Source: Planctomycetota bacterium (GTDB lineage Bacteria; Planctomycetota; Planctomycetia; Gemmatales; Gemmataceae). Taken from it: a stretch of 63,656 bases of DNA. The notes under the pieces are model-generated. The model was not told the DNA's origin and ran no database searches. It saw only the letters and a program-made list of their open reading frames with translations. The stretch spans positions 1-63,656 of the forward strand of contig RFZJ01000012.1 of the NCBI GenBank assembly GCA_009920765.1, written 5' to 3'. Positions within the stretch are counted from its first letter, which is position 1, and each line of letters opens with the position of its first letter. A program made the translations under genes and the position numbers. Shown one piece after another: positions 44,961 to 54,439 of this stretch.

Positions 44961-45809
44961 ATGAAATCCACGTCCTGTATTCCATTAATCTTCCTGGTGT
45001 TTTCGTTTTATTTTGGTGCTCCGCATTCTTCTGCCCAATCAACAACCTCTGAGCCAAAAATAATTGGCCATCGTGGCCTTATGAATGAAGCACCAGAAAA
45101 CACCCTCGCTGCTTTTTCCACCTGTATCAAACTTCAGATTGGCATCGAACTTGATGTCAGGCGCACCAAGGATGGCACCCTCATCATTCTGCATGATGAA
45201 ACCCTCAATCGTACAACCAATGGCAAAGGAAATGTGTCCGACATCACCCTTCAAGAATTAAAGAATCTTGATGCTGGAAGTTGGTTTCACCAAACATTCA
45301 AGGGCGAAAAAGTACCTACCCTCGAAGAGTTTTTTGTTCTGCTAAAAACATCAGGAAACAAAAGCACAATGGTTGCAATTGATCTTAAAACCTCCGATGC
45401 AACCATCGAAAAAGAAATTGTTGCACTAGCCAACAAACATCAAGTGCTACCACAATTGGTATTCATAGGCCTTGCCATCAGTGACCTGGAAATTCGCAAG
45501 AAGCTAAAACTTGCGGATGCCAACGCACATGTTGCGGTCCTTGCCAACAAATTAGAGCATCTTGAAGCCGCCCTTAACGATATGCATTCCGACTGGGTTT
45601 ATGTGCGCTTCATCCCAACCAATGAAGAAGTAAAAAAGATCCATGCCCGGGGCAAGAAAGCCTTTTTGGTCGGCACACTGGTGGCAGGCCAGGAGCCTAA
45701 AAATTGGCAATCAGGCAAAGATGCAGGTATTGATGCCCTGCTTACCGATTACCCTTTTGCATGCAGAAACTCATGGCGTACTAATCTCAAAATACAACAG
45801 CAACAATAG
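44961..45809 (+). CDS. Secreted glycerophosphodiester phosphodiesterase
   Basis: A 282-residue GDPD-family enzyme with a signal peptide (LIFLVFSFYFGAPHSSA). It releases glycerol-3-phosphate from deacylated phospholipids. The catalytic GHRG-x-x-NEAPENT, the metal pair ELDVRRTKDG and the general acid histidine in LHDETLNRTT are intact, and the C-terminal GIDALLTDYP motif is present. It follows the dipeptidase gene by 30 bp. With the convergent ceramidase gene 6 bp beyond its stop it suggests scavenging of lipid head groups. Confidence 0.94.
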   Translation: MKSTSCIPLIFLVFSFYFGAPHSSAQSTTSEPKIIGHRGLMNEAPENTLAAFSTCIKLQIGIELDVRRTKDGTLIILHDETLNRTTNGKGNVSDITLQELKNLDAGSWFHQTFKGEKVPTLEEFFVLLKTSGNKSTMVAIDLKTSDATIEKEIVALANKHQVLPQLVFIGLAISDLEIRKKLKLADANAHVAVLANKLEHLEAALNDMHSDWVYVRFIPTNEEVKKIHARGKKAFLVGTLVAGQEPKNWQSGKDAGIDALLTDYPFACRNSWRTNLKIQQQQ

Positions 45810-45815
45810 GCAAAC

Positions 45816-47264
45816 TTACTTCACCCCGGTTTTCAGCTCCGCAGTCATTTCCAATAACTCTGCAAGCATTTTATCCGATGCATTCTTTTCCAGCCGATTG
45901 GTTCCCATCCAGGTTTCATATCCCCCCAGTTCATGATGCCTAGGCGTGGGTAGATAACCATAGTACCCGTGCGCAAGGGAAACCATCCAACCTCCTTGAA
46001 TCGGGCTTTTCTTTTTGTATTCCAATCCAATTTCACAAAACACCTCGCAAGGCATGGTGGCAATTGAGCGATCACCAATCCTCAATACCTGCAAAGGCAT
46101 CTTCAATTTTTCAGGATATTCTGCCATGGTGGAAATTCGTTGGGCATATATTGCAGAAAGATTGCCCTTGGCGGGGTCTTTAGAGGGGTCTGCAAGCGTT
46201 TGCTTCACCCATTCCATATCGGCAGCATCAGGCCTACGAAGGCCTATAAGTGGTTCGCGAAAACGCGCACCAAGTGTTACATAAGATTCGTACTTCAACT
46301 TGGAAAGAGAATCGACAACCTTGGTAGCAAGGTCATTTGCGACAATCGTCATTTGCTCATAGGGTTTTTGTCTACCTCGGGGTGTTTTAAAATTAATGTT
46401 ATTGATATCACCGCTGGTACCATTGGCCATCAATGCCACAAAGGTGCTGTTTTGCGGACTGAGAAGTTCTTTAAGTTTTTCGCAATACACCCCGTAATAG
46501 TCGGAAGAAATATCTCCATTATCCACCCCACCCACATAGTGAAGGGAATAAGAAGAGAACAAAGCGATAGGTTTACCATTGGGTTCGCGCAGGGAAATAA
46601 AAGATATGGTGGGATCGGTGGGGCCAGCGGGTTCGATTAAATCTGGATTACCAGCACCCGGGTTCATTTTAACCCGGTCCAGTTTTCCAAAGGGGTTGAG
46701 GGGCATTTTTCCATCTTTTAAAAACCACCTGCGATTAAACACATGCTCCGGAGCTTCAACATTTCCAAACGCAATTTCACTTACTCGTAATTGATCGTTG
46801 GCTTTTTTAACACCCTCTGCAATTCTGCGTACCACCAGCTTTTGGTATTCATCCATAGACTGTTGTATGGATCGGGGATTTTGGCCCAGCACACTTGCAG
46901 CAGAATGCGTATGCGTTGCAGAGATCAACACATTCCCAGCAGGAATTTTGGTTTCTTTTTCAATGATGATTCGCGCTTCATCACTAACATGCTTCGCTAT
47001 TCCCAGTAAATCCAAAACTACGATCGCTAACTTCGTTGTGCCATCATCAAGAACCATGCATCGGGCATTCAGCTGATCATGAACCCTGGTAGAGGGGAAG
47101 GGAACAAAGCCACCGATGATTTTACTTCCCAATGGGGAAGTGATATCCGAAGTTGCAGCACCAGCACGAAAGGTTTTTTCTGCACCAAACACCATGGAAA
47201 CTGGCATCATACAAACCAGTATGAAAACAAAAATATTTATGACACATGGCTTAGTAGCTTTCAT
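45816..47264 (-). CDS. Secreted neutral/alkaline ceramidase-like protein
   Basis: A 482-residue exported protein (signal peptide with FVFILVCMMPVSMVFGAE) carrying the N-terminal domain of neutral/alkaline non-lysosomal ceramidase. The opening RAGAATSDITSP and the zinc-site histidines in SATHTHSAAS are typical. In bacterial ceramidases this domain cleaves the amide bond of ceramide. Many planctomycete relatives lack the C-terminal domain, as here, and their substrate is untested. TTAAAGGTTGTT precedes ATG 47264. The stop lies 6 bp from the convergent glycerophosphodiesterase stop. Confidence 0.9.
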   Translation of the reverse strand: MKATKPCVINIFVFILVCMMPVSMVFGAEKTFRAGAATSDITSPLGSKIIGGFVPFPSTRVHDQLNARCMVLDDGTTKLAIVVLDLLGIAKHVSDEARIIIEKETKIPAGNVLISATHTHSAASVLGQNPRSIQQSMDEYQKLVVRRIAEGVKKANDQLRVSEIAFGNVEAPEHVFNRRWFLKDGKMPLNPFGKLDRVKMNPGAGNPDLIEPAGPTDPTISFISLREPNGKPIALFSSYSLHYVGGVDNGDISSDYYGVYCEKLKELLSPQNSTFVALMANGTSGDINNINFKTPRGRQKPYEQMTIVANDLATKVVDSLSKLKYESYVTLGARFREPLIGLRRPDAADMEWVKQTLADPSKDPAKGNLSAIYAQRISTMAEYPEKLKMPLQVLRIGDRSIATMPCEVFCEIGLEYKKKSPIQGGWMVSLAHGYYGYLPTPRHHELGGYETWMGTNRLEKNASDKMLAELLEMTAELKTGVK

Positions 47265-47339
47265 AACAACCTTTAATCATATTGGCGGGTTTAATATTGA
47301 ATCAATCATGCATCATAGTTCATCAATGCGATATGTAAA

Positions 47340-47375
47340 CAAAAAAGGCTTGAAGGAAATTAATCCTTCAAGCCT
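47340..47375 (-). terminator. Rho-independent terminator of first DUF1559 gene
   Basis: AGGCTTGAAGGA (47346-47357) and TCCTTCAAGCCT (47364-47375) form a perfect 12-bp stem with a 6-base loop. On the minus strand it is followed by TTTTTT. It starts 27 bp after the stop codon of the DUF1559 gene and is one of the strongest terminators in the window, which fits a highly expressed product. Confidence 0.9.
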
Positions 47376-47401
47376 CTCAAAGATAAGATTAGCACCAACC
47401 A

Positions 47402-48565
47402 TTAAGGAAGTTGGAAATTTTCTCCGCCCTGGGCAGTTGCAAGACCACGGGCCACCTGCCAGTTGATGGAGTCCATAAGAAAGGCAACATGACCATCAGC
47501 AAATACTGCAAATGCACCACCGGTATGGAAACTAAAAGGTTCATCATTAGGCCCAAAGTTATTGGTACCCCAAAGATTATTTCCACTGGTTCCAAAAGAC
47601 TGGGGAGTGTTGTTAATGAATTTCCTGGAATCACATGCGGTGTTGGCTGCAGGTATAGCCATTTGACAATTTGCAGATGCACCCGTAGTGGCAGCAGTAA
47701 TAGGCCAAGCTGGTACACCAGACCAACCATTGCCGTTATCTGGTTCAGCCCAACGGCCCAATCTGCGAAAATTGCCATTGCCACCGGTACTAACAATCGT
47801 ACCACCATCAGGATCTGGATATTTGCTGGACGCTGTAAGGTTTGCACTACCAACCATAACACCCCTGCCAACATCTTCAATAATCGCAACAGTATTGCTG
47901 GTACCATCGCTGATGCCGGTGATGGACATACCCGAAGAAGCATTAACAACATAAGTAAAATTGGTTGCAACAGCTGCATTGTAAGCAACCGTACCAGTAA
48001 GAACAAGAGCGCCTTTCTGCTTACCAGCAGCGCTGGTATCACGAACTCCAAAAGTAGGATGAATATCGCAATAAGCAACTGGCATATAATCAGTCAAACC
48101 ATAATCCTGGGCATCCTTTCCTTGATGATAAGGATTAGCCGGGCAGACAAAAGCCTTGATAACAGCCTTAAATGGTGCCTGAGCAGCAGCAGAACCAGCG
48201 GCTCCAGATGCATCATTGGCAACATAATGCTTGGCTGTATTGATTTGCTTGTATACTGCTTCCTGCTCCATGGAAGGAAGAATCGCGGTAAATGTCGAAA
48301 TGGTATCAAATCCAGTTGCACCGGCAGAGGTAATGCCCTCGCCAGAAGTGGGAAGGCAATTATAAGTACTTGTGTGATTGTGCAAAGCCAAGCCAATCTG
48401 TTTCATGTTATTGGCACATTGAGTTTTGGCAGCAGCTTCTCGCACCTTCTGGACTGCAGGCAACAACAAACCAATCAAGATTGCGATGATTGCGATAACC
48501 ACCAAAAGTTCGATCAAGGTGAAAGCAGATTTCCCCTTTTTAATGAAACTCAAACGCTTTAACAT
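47402..48565 (-). CDS. DUF1559 prepilin-like protein (copy A)
   Basis: A 387-residue planctomycete DUF1559 protein. Class III/type IV prepilin signal: a basic leader ([14 protein letters not shown]) followed by [22 protein letters not shown], with cleavage expected before FTLIE. The family's [20 protein letters not shown] helix and the C-terminal H-x9-DG motif ([16 protein letters not shown]) are intact. It would be assembled into a pilus-like or pseudopilus structure. AGGAG precedes ATG 48565. It is close in sequence and in position to copy B (49394-50500). The orphan GspF-type protein at 14258-15283 is a candidate assembly partner. Confidence 0.95.
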   Translation of the reverse strand: MLKRLSFIKKGKSAFTLIELLVVIAIIAILIGLLLPAVQKVREAAAKTQCANNMKQIGLALHNHTSTYNCLPTSGEGITSAGATGFDTISTFTAILPSMEQEAVYKQINTAKHYVANDASGAAGSAAAQAPFKAVIKAFVCPANPYHQGKDAQDYGLTDYMPVAYCDIHPTFGVRDTSAAGKQKGALVLTGTVAYNAAVATNFTYVVNASSGMSITGISDGTSNTVAIIEDVGRGVMVGSANLTASSKYPDPDGGTIVSTGGNGNFRRLGRWAEPDNGNGWSGVPAWPITAATTGASANCQMAIPAANTACDSRKFINNTPQSFGTSGNNLWGTNNFGPNDEPFSFHTGGAFAVFADGHVAFLMDSINWQVARGLATAQGGENFQLP

Positions 48566-48932
48566 CTAAGACTCCTAATCAATTGATGAATAACATATGT
48601 TCAAAAATATGAACATAATCATTCAACAATAATTGGGAACTCATTCAAATGAAGAATAAGTGAAGATTATGTGATCAAACCGTTAAGAGTCAAATCTGCT
48701 TCATTTCTGCATGAATAATTCAAAAAAGTAAGTTTATTATATCGTTACGAAAACAATCTTAACCAAATCTTCACATTTTAAATAAGTATTTAATTTGCTT
48801 TTAACCAAGGTCTAAAAAATCAACATCCCTACCACGATGCTTAAACAAAATCAGTCACTGATTTTACTTATAGTAACTAGCCCAAGGCAAATATTACTCT
48901 AGTTCAAAAATTAAAAACCCGATGCATCAGTA
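48566..48932 (-). promoter_or_regulatory. Intergenic region upstream of DUF1559 copy A
   Basis: 367 bp without a gene, AT-rich. An inverted repeat TATGTTCA (48596-48603) / TGAACATA (48610-48617) lies 30 bp upstream of the start codon and could be an operator or leader hairpin. A minus-strand TATAAT occurs at 48741-48736, without a convincing -35 box. Nothing else was recognised; no small coding frame stands out. Confidence 0.4.
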
Positions 48933-49310
48933 TTATTTTAACTTGATATCCAAGTCGTTATCGCCAGTGACGATTTCCACTTCAATGCCTGAGGTTTCAT
49001 CTGATTGAAATTTCTTGGGAACACCTTTACTTTTATTAAGTGGTAATGTCACATAGGCTTTGTATTTGCCTGCAGAGGCACCTTTTTCAGTTCCAGTTTC
49101 CAATTCAAAAGTGCCATCAGTTCCAATTTTCCCCTGACAGCGTATAGCCCCAACTCCTGCAGGTTCCAAGGCCAAAGTTCCAAAAGCTAGAGGAGAACCA
49201 GTTCCTAAAGAAACTTTACCTTTCGCTGGGTTTAAAGTTGGTTTTCCTGTTCCAGAATATCCACATCCCACCATAAACAAAAAAATCACCATCAACCAAA
49301 GATTTCTCAT
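48933..49310 (-). CDS. Small lipoprotein, carboxypeptidase-regulatory-like fold
   Basis: A 125-residue lipoprotein. The hydrophobic signal MVIFLFMVGCG contains a lipobox with the modified Cys at about 16. The mature part has the beta-sandwich pattern common in planctomycete lipoproteins found next to DUF1559 genes (KGKVSLGTGSP, TDGTFELETG, AGKYKAYVTLP). AGGAGG precedes the start. It is encoded between two DUF1559 genes, downstream of copy B and its hairpin, so it may be made at a lower level than the prepilin. Function unknown; attachment of pilin-like fibres to the outer membrane is only a guess. Confidence 0.85.
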   Translation of the reverse strand: MRNLWLMVIFLFMVGCGYSGTGKPTLNPAKGKVSLGTGSPLAFGTLALEPAGVGAIRCQGKIGTDGTFELETGTEKGASAGKYKAYVTLPLNKSKGVPKKFQSDETSGIEVEIVTGDNDLDIKLK

Positions 49311-49330
49311 TCTAACCTCCTAAATAAGAA

Positions 49331-49362
49331 TGTATCACCTTGGATTTTACCAAGGTGATACA
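49331..49362 (-). terminator. Hairpin between DUF1559 copy B and lipoprotein gene
   Basis: TGTATCACCTTGG (49331-49343) and CCAAGGTGATACA (49350-49362) form a perfect 13-bp stem with a 6-base loop. On the minus strand it is followed by TTCTTATTTA, a weak U-tract, and then directly by the ribosome-binding site of the lipoprotein gene. It may be a leaky terminator or an mRNA-stabilising hairpin that lowers lipoprotein expression relative to the upstream prepilin. Confidence 0.7.
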
Positions 49363-49393
49363 AATTAAAACCCTGATTTTCAACTACTAAGGT

Positions 49394-50500
49394 TTAGTAA
49401 TCAGTTCCAACTTGGTCACCTGCATCTGCAGTACAAAGTGCTCGAAGGGTTGCCGCCCCAACTTTGTCTGAAATGAAAGCCACATGGCCATCGCCAAATA
49501 CCGAGCCTACGACTCCAGTATGGAAGGAAAATGGCTCATCATTTGGCCCGCAGTTATTATTTGACCATTTGCAAGTAGAAGGTCCACCAACAGGATAAGA
49601 ATTCTGATTGATCCATTTGGTAATTGTCAGGCCTGTTGCTGTTCCGCCATTGGCCGTACCATTATCATCATATCCAGGGCCTGAAACACCATTGGAACCA
49701 TCTGGTTCTGCCCATCTAGCGATATAGCGTTGATTACCGTTATAAGCATAGGCAGCCTTACCTAGTTCAGTACCCCAGGATGTGTTGCCACGACCCACAT
49801 CTTCAAAAAGCCCGATTGTATTTGAGCCACCATCAGTAATAGCTGAGATTCTACGACCACCAGATAATCTAGCGTAAACTACGGTACCAGATCCAGCACC
49901 AGCAGCAATAGGTCCTGTAGCAGTCATGTTTCCGGTAAGCGTTAACAACGCAGTTTTCTTATTAGCCATTGATGAGTTACGGGCTCCAGTTACTGGATCA
50001 AGATCTGTATAGGCTACCGGCATATAGTCAGTGGTACCATAGCCCGCTGTATCTAGACCGGTGACCAAAGCAGTTGGATTACCAGGGCAAACCAAGGATT
50101 TGATTACGGTTTTATAAGGTGTCTGATTTGCATCGTCAGTATAATGTAAAACATTTGAATTTATTTGTTTTGCAGCAGCTTCTTGCTCTATGAAGGGCAG
50201 AAGCTGTGTAAACAAGGATTGACCGTCAAAACAGGTGTTACCAGCCGTGGTAGCAGTACCTGGTCCAACACCTTCTCCCGAGGTGGGCAAACAACCATAA
50301 GTGGATTCGAAGTTCATCATGGCAAGGCCAAGCTGCTTCAAATTGTTAGCACAGCTAAGTCTAGCTGCTGCTTCACGCACCTTCTGCACTGCTGGCAGAA
50401 GAAGACCGATAAGCACTGCGATAATCGCAATTACAACCAAAAGTTCGATCAGGGTAAAGGCTTGCTTCCCCTTCTTCATGTAATTCAACCGCTTCAACAT
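49394..50500 (-). CDS. DUF1559 prepilin-like protein (copy B)
   Basis: A 368-residue DUF1559 protein with the same design as copy A: basic leader [14 protein letters not shown], then [20 protein letters not shown], the [20 protein letters not shown] helix, and the C-terminal motif [22 protein letters not shown] lies 7 bp before ATG 50500; a longer reading from 50524 would place extra residues before the basic leader. The two copies probably arose by duplication. The lipoprotein gene follows behind a strong hairpin. The upstream 247 bp contain no gene. Confidence 0.95.
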   Translation of the reverse strand: MLKRLNYMKKGKQAFTLIELLVVIAIIAVLIGLLLPAVQKVREAAARLSCANNLKQLGLAMMNFESTYGCLPTSGEGVGPGTATTAGNTCFDGQSLFTQLLPFIEQEAAAKQINSNVLHYTDDANQTPYKTVIKSLVCPGNPTALVTGLDTAGYGTTDYMPVAYTDLDPVTGARNSSMANKKTALLTLTGNMTATGPIAAGAGSGTVVYARLSGGRRISAITDGGSNTIGLFEDVGRGNTSWGTELGKAAYAYNGNQRYIARWAEPDGSNGVSGPGYDDNGTANGGTATGLTITKWINQNSYPVGGPSTCKWSNNNCGPNDEPFSFHTGVVGSVFGDGHVAFISDKVGAATLRALCTADAGDQVGTDY

Positions 50501-50747
50501 AAAATTTTCCTCCCAGACAATCACTTTCGACGATATTCAATTTCAACACCGAAGGTATTTAACTAGGAGGGGTGCAAACATTCAAACAAAGATATGATGT
50601 GGAAAAAACGAAGAAACGGTTAAGATAAAAAAGACTGTTTTTCAAGGGTTTTACACCCCAACAATTGCACCCTTAACCCAATCTACACGATTCATTCTTC
50701 ATTTATTTACATAAAAAATATCGGGAGCGAGTGATCAAATTAAAGAT

Positions 50748-52576
50748 TTATTTTGATCTTGGGTTTTTCATCCAGTAAAAACGGCCATCTTCTGCACCGC
50801 CAAGAAAATCAACAACGCCATCACCATCAAAATCAACAGTTGTGGGGCTGACATCATGGCCTTCTATATTTTGATTGGCAAGGGTTCCCTTTTTCTCGAA
50901 AAGCCATCTGCCCTCTTTTTTACCAAGCCCAAGGTAAAGATCCGCATTGGAAGAGTTTAAAAGCAAATCGGTATTGCCATCACCATTCCAATCAACTAAG
51001 GCTATTTTTCTTCTGCCACTGGCGCCAGCAGGCCGATCATTGAAGCGAAGTGGCTTACCCACAAGATCACAGAATACCCTGGAGGGAGGTAAAAGAATGC
51101 GCTTACCATCCTTCATGGCCCGTTCAAAAAAAACAAAATACCCCTCAGCATCAAGCATGCATAAGTCAGGTAGACCATCTTGGTTCATATCAAAAACAAC
51201 CGGGGTGGTGCGCCATTGAGTGACTAATTGTTTTCCAACGGGGTTCCACCAGTTCCAAGCAGGTTTTGGCGTGGGACCTTGCCAATCAACCTCGATGGGT
51301 TGGGGATTGGTTAATCGAGGGGCGGTGCGGGTGCCTATGTTTTTAAGCCATTCAACTTTGCCCAATATCGAGTTATAAATAATGTCTGGTAATCCATCAC
51401 CATCCCAATCAGCAATACCAAGGGTGGTATAGCCCCATTTGGCTTCTGCAGGGCCCTGAATGCTACCATTGGGGCCAGCCATCACCCTGAATATTTTTTC
51501 ATCCGCTTTTAATTTCACAGGTGCAGCCCATTTGGGAAAAGCAACCTTTGGCCCGGAAAGGTTTTCAAAAAACTCGATGTAGCCCGCAGTGTTGCCAGAA
51601 AGAATATCGATATCGCCATCACCATCCCAATCAAAACCAACGGGTGTTGCCAAGGCGCCAGATTTTAAAGTGTCAGCTTGTTGTTGAAAGTATCTGGGTT
51701 CTAAAAAAACAGGAACAGCACCTTTGGCAGAAGCTTTATTTTTTTCTGTAACATTTTCAATAAATGCAACCCTGCCATCTTCATCACCAACAATGAGGTC
51801 GAAATCGCCATCATTATCCCAATCAAAAGCAATGGGCACGATCATCTGCAAATCCATCACCAAAGGTTTGCCCGTTGGAGTGAAAATTCTTTTGCCTGCT
51901 GCATAAACAGGTTTGGTACGGGAACCAATATTTTCAAAGTAGGTGAAACCGTCAAGAAATTCGCCACAGATAAGATCCAGGTCACCATCGTTATCGAAGT
52001 CATGAAAATTAGGTGAGGGACAACCAAAGACATCAATGGGCTTGTTTCCCGCATTGATTTTCATGGGCATTTCATAAGAAGGAGAATCATTGGTGCCCTT
52101 ATTGCGATGAAGATAAACAAAACCGTGAAGAGGGCCATTGGTCCATTCGCCCTTAATGTTGAATGCATCATCCCAACCATAGAAGGACCAATCTTCGATG
52201 CCTGAAACGATGTCCAGTTTGCCATCGCCATCGAAATCAACATAGCGCCATGTTTGCCATCAACATAACTGGGCATCACATAGTGTACGGTAGTGCTTAG
52301 TTTGCGGGCCGGCTTAAACAAAGGAAGTTTGTTTTTACTGGTACTTCCAGAGATATTTTCAAAAAGCCATACGCCATTAGAGGGTTTATCCGGGCAGGAA
52401 ACGATAAGATCATAATCGCCATCGCCATCTACATCATAAGGAATAGGCCACGCCCAAAGGCCAACTCCCAGATCAACCACCAATCCCGGGTGATTGTAAG
52501 CAAGTTTCTCCAACCCTTGCGCCTGGGAAAATGGAGCAACAAGGAGCAGGAGAAAAAGAGTGCAATTAAATTTCAT
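50748..52576 (-). pseudogene. Secreted FG-GAP/VCBS repeat protein with a frameshift
   Basis: Two adjoining frames form one protein. The first starts at ATG 52576 with a signal peptide (CTLFLLLLVAPFSQA) and one calcium-loop repeat (DVDGDGDYDLIVS). Near 52251 the reading frame is lost after SYVDGK. One missing base in the CA-TGG stretch would restore WRYVDFDGDGKLDIVSG and join the second frame, which runs through at least seven further repeats (DFDNDGDLD, DWDNDGDFD, DWDGDGDID, DWDGDGLPD and others) to 50748. The whole protein would have about 610 residues. The frameshift is either a sequencing or assembly error or a recent inactivation; no other decay is seen. Such propellers bind calcium and often polysaccharide or protein partners. 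Confidence 0.85.
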
Positions 52577-52604
52577 ACGGAGTTTTTCGTTTTCATGAAA
52601 AAGG

Positions 52605-54344
52605 TTATTTCTTGCAGGGCAGAATAATGCGCGAAGCCATGTCTTGCTGGTGGTAAACTTTCTCGGTTGCAATCACCGTGGTTTTTGAAAATGGTCCTTC
52701 TGCGGTATTGGTGTTGCGATCAAACAAGGGGAAATAAGCGCCACAGATATCTACTCTAAGGGAATGACCTTTGGGAAGTTCCGCAGCAATAGGTCCTAGA
52801 TCCACCATTATCTTGTAAACTTCACCAGGTTTCATTTCTTTTGGAATTAGCTCTGAGTCTCGAAAACTTCCACGAAGTATTCCAACCGCAAGGTTGTGGG
52901 AAAAGCCATCTGGTGCAACATCTATCAGTTTTACAACCCAGTCTGCATCTTTGGTATCGGTCGAAACAAACAGTTCTGCCTTTGGGTTACCTGCAAATCG
53001 CAGGGGCTTATCAAGTGGCTTGGAAGTATAAACCAGAACATCTTTTTGCTCCTCAATCGGCCTTTGATCTACCGGGGCCCAGTGGGCAAGATGCAATGGT
53101 CTTTTTTCAGTGATAGGCAAAGCGGGAACAGGGTTTGAAGGATCTGCTTTAAAACTATCTGCTTTTTCATCCTTCGCAGGTTGTGTTGAATTCAAAGTTC
53201 CATCACCCTTCGCACTATTCGCATTGCCTTTGGAATGCAAATAAAAAGATGTATCTTCAAATCCTTCAGGGGGCCAGGTGCTGGCTTCATTCCAGGTGTT
53301 ATCCCCCATCGAAAAATAACGTACAGGAATAAAAGGCCTTGCCAGAGCTTTGGCATCCCGCTTTAAGAAACGATCAAACCAATCGAGGTTGGCTTGCACG
53401 GGATCCCAGATTGCATTGGGGCCAAAATCGATATCACCTACTTTGCTTTTTCCGATGGTGCCATGATCCCAAGGTCCAAGAACCAATTGCTGCTGTTTTC
53501 GAATCTGGGGGTTTGATGCCTTCTTTTGCATGATCATGAAGTTATCAACCGATTCCCTCGAAAAGAAATCGTAGTAACCAACCACATGAAAAACAGAAAG
53601 ATCAAGCTCTGTGATTTGGTTGGTAAGGTTCAAACGGTTCCAGTAACCATCGGGTTTATTATGGGTTAACATCGCAGTCAACCAAGGCACAGACCAGCCA
53701 ATCTTAGTATCCATCTCACTCAGGGGAAGATGCATGAGTGCGCTATCCCATTGATCGGTAACCTTGGCATTTTCAGGTTTGGTTGAATTACCCGCAGCCC
53801 ATTTTGTAATAAGTGAAAGCCTTACCGCACCACCCAGATAAAGATTGCGATAGAAACTACTCCAGGTTGCTGTAGGGCTGATGGTAATTAGGCCCGGAGG
53901 TTTTTCCGCTGCTGCCTGCCATTGTGTTGCACCCACATAAGAACTTCCCCACATTCCTATTCTGCCATTGCACCATGGCTGATTATAAACCCATTCGATG
54001 GCATCGAATCCGTCCTGGCCTTCATTGTTGTAAGGAATCAATTCACCTTTGGATTTAAAGGTTCCTCTGCAATCCTGCACCACCACAATATAGCCTTCCC
54101 GTGCAAAGCGTTCTGCAACAGGAGTAACCCGGCTTTTGTTGTAGGGAGTTCGCATCACCACCACAGGCGATTTAGAATTCCCAATCTTATAAATATCCGT
54201 GGCAAGCATAATACCATCGCGCATGGCAACACCCATCGATTCCATACGAACAGGCATTGGTTCTGCAGCCCGGCATAGCGCAACAGTCAAGGTTGAAACC
54301 AGAAAAACGCCAGTGATACATCTTACAAATGGCAGAAGGTTCAT
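52605..54344 (-). CDS. Secreted CocE/NonD (X-Pro dipeptidyl peptidase S15-like) hydrolase
   Basis: A 579-residue exported alpha/beta-hydrolase. A signal peptide (ITGVFLVSTLTVALCRA) precedes the S15 domain (GVAMRDGIMLATDIY opening) with the nucleophile in GMWGSSYVGATQW and the histidine in LGPWDHGTIG. A C-terminal galactose-binding-like jelly roll starts near FAGNPKAELFVSTDT. The family covers cocaine esterase, acyl esterases and X-Pro dipeptidyl peptidases; which activity applies is open. ATG 54344 is used, as the TTG at 54362 only adds residues before the signal peptide. The FG-GAP gene follows 28 bp downstream. Confidence 0.9.
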   Translation of the reverse strand: MNLLPFVRCITGVFLVSTLTVALCRAAEPMPVRMESMGVAMRDGIMLATDIYKIGNSKSPVVVMRTPYNKSRVTPVAERFAREGYIVVVQDCRGTFKSKGELIPYNNEGQDGFDAIEWVYNQPWCNGRIGMWGSSYVGATQWQAAAEKPPGLITISPTATWSSFYRNLYLGGAVRLSLITKWAAGNSTKPENAKVTDQWDSALMHLPLSEMDTKIGWSVPWLTAMLTHNKPDGYWNRLNLTNQITELDLSVFHVVGYYDFFSRESVDNFMIMQKKASNPQIRKQQQLVLGPWDHGTIGKSKVGDIDFGPNAIWDPVQANLDWFDRFLKRDAKALARPFIPVRYFSMGDNTWNEASTWPPEGFEDTSFYLHSKGNANSAKGDGTLNSTQPAKDEKADSFKADPSNPVPALPITEKRPLHLAHWAPVDQRPIEEQKDVLVYTSKPLDKPLRFAGNPKAELFVSTDTKDADWVVKLIDVAPDGFSHNLAVGILRGSFRDSELIPKEMKPGEVYKIMVDLGPIAAELPKGHSLRVDICGAYFPLFDRNTNTAEGPFSKTTVIATEKVYHQQDMASRIILPCKK

Positions 54345-54439
54345 GGTTAAGCTTTCAAGCAAAGAATAAAGATAAAAAGTAAGCTAGTTGTACCCCAAAA
54401 GGAACACCTATGAAAGTGGGAATCCCATTTGAAGCAGGA

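Noticed and set aside
47411..48562. 383-residue open frame antisense to DUF1559 copy A
   Set aside because: It mirrors almost the whole DUF1559 gene and is composed of low-complexity Ser/Asn/Ile-rich sequence; the minus-strand gene has intact family motifs and a good ribosome-binding site.
50733..50758. GATCAAA/TTTGATC hairpin as terminator of the FG-GAP gene
   Set aside because: It includes the last codons of the gene and is not followed by a T-run on the minus strand.
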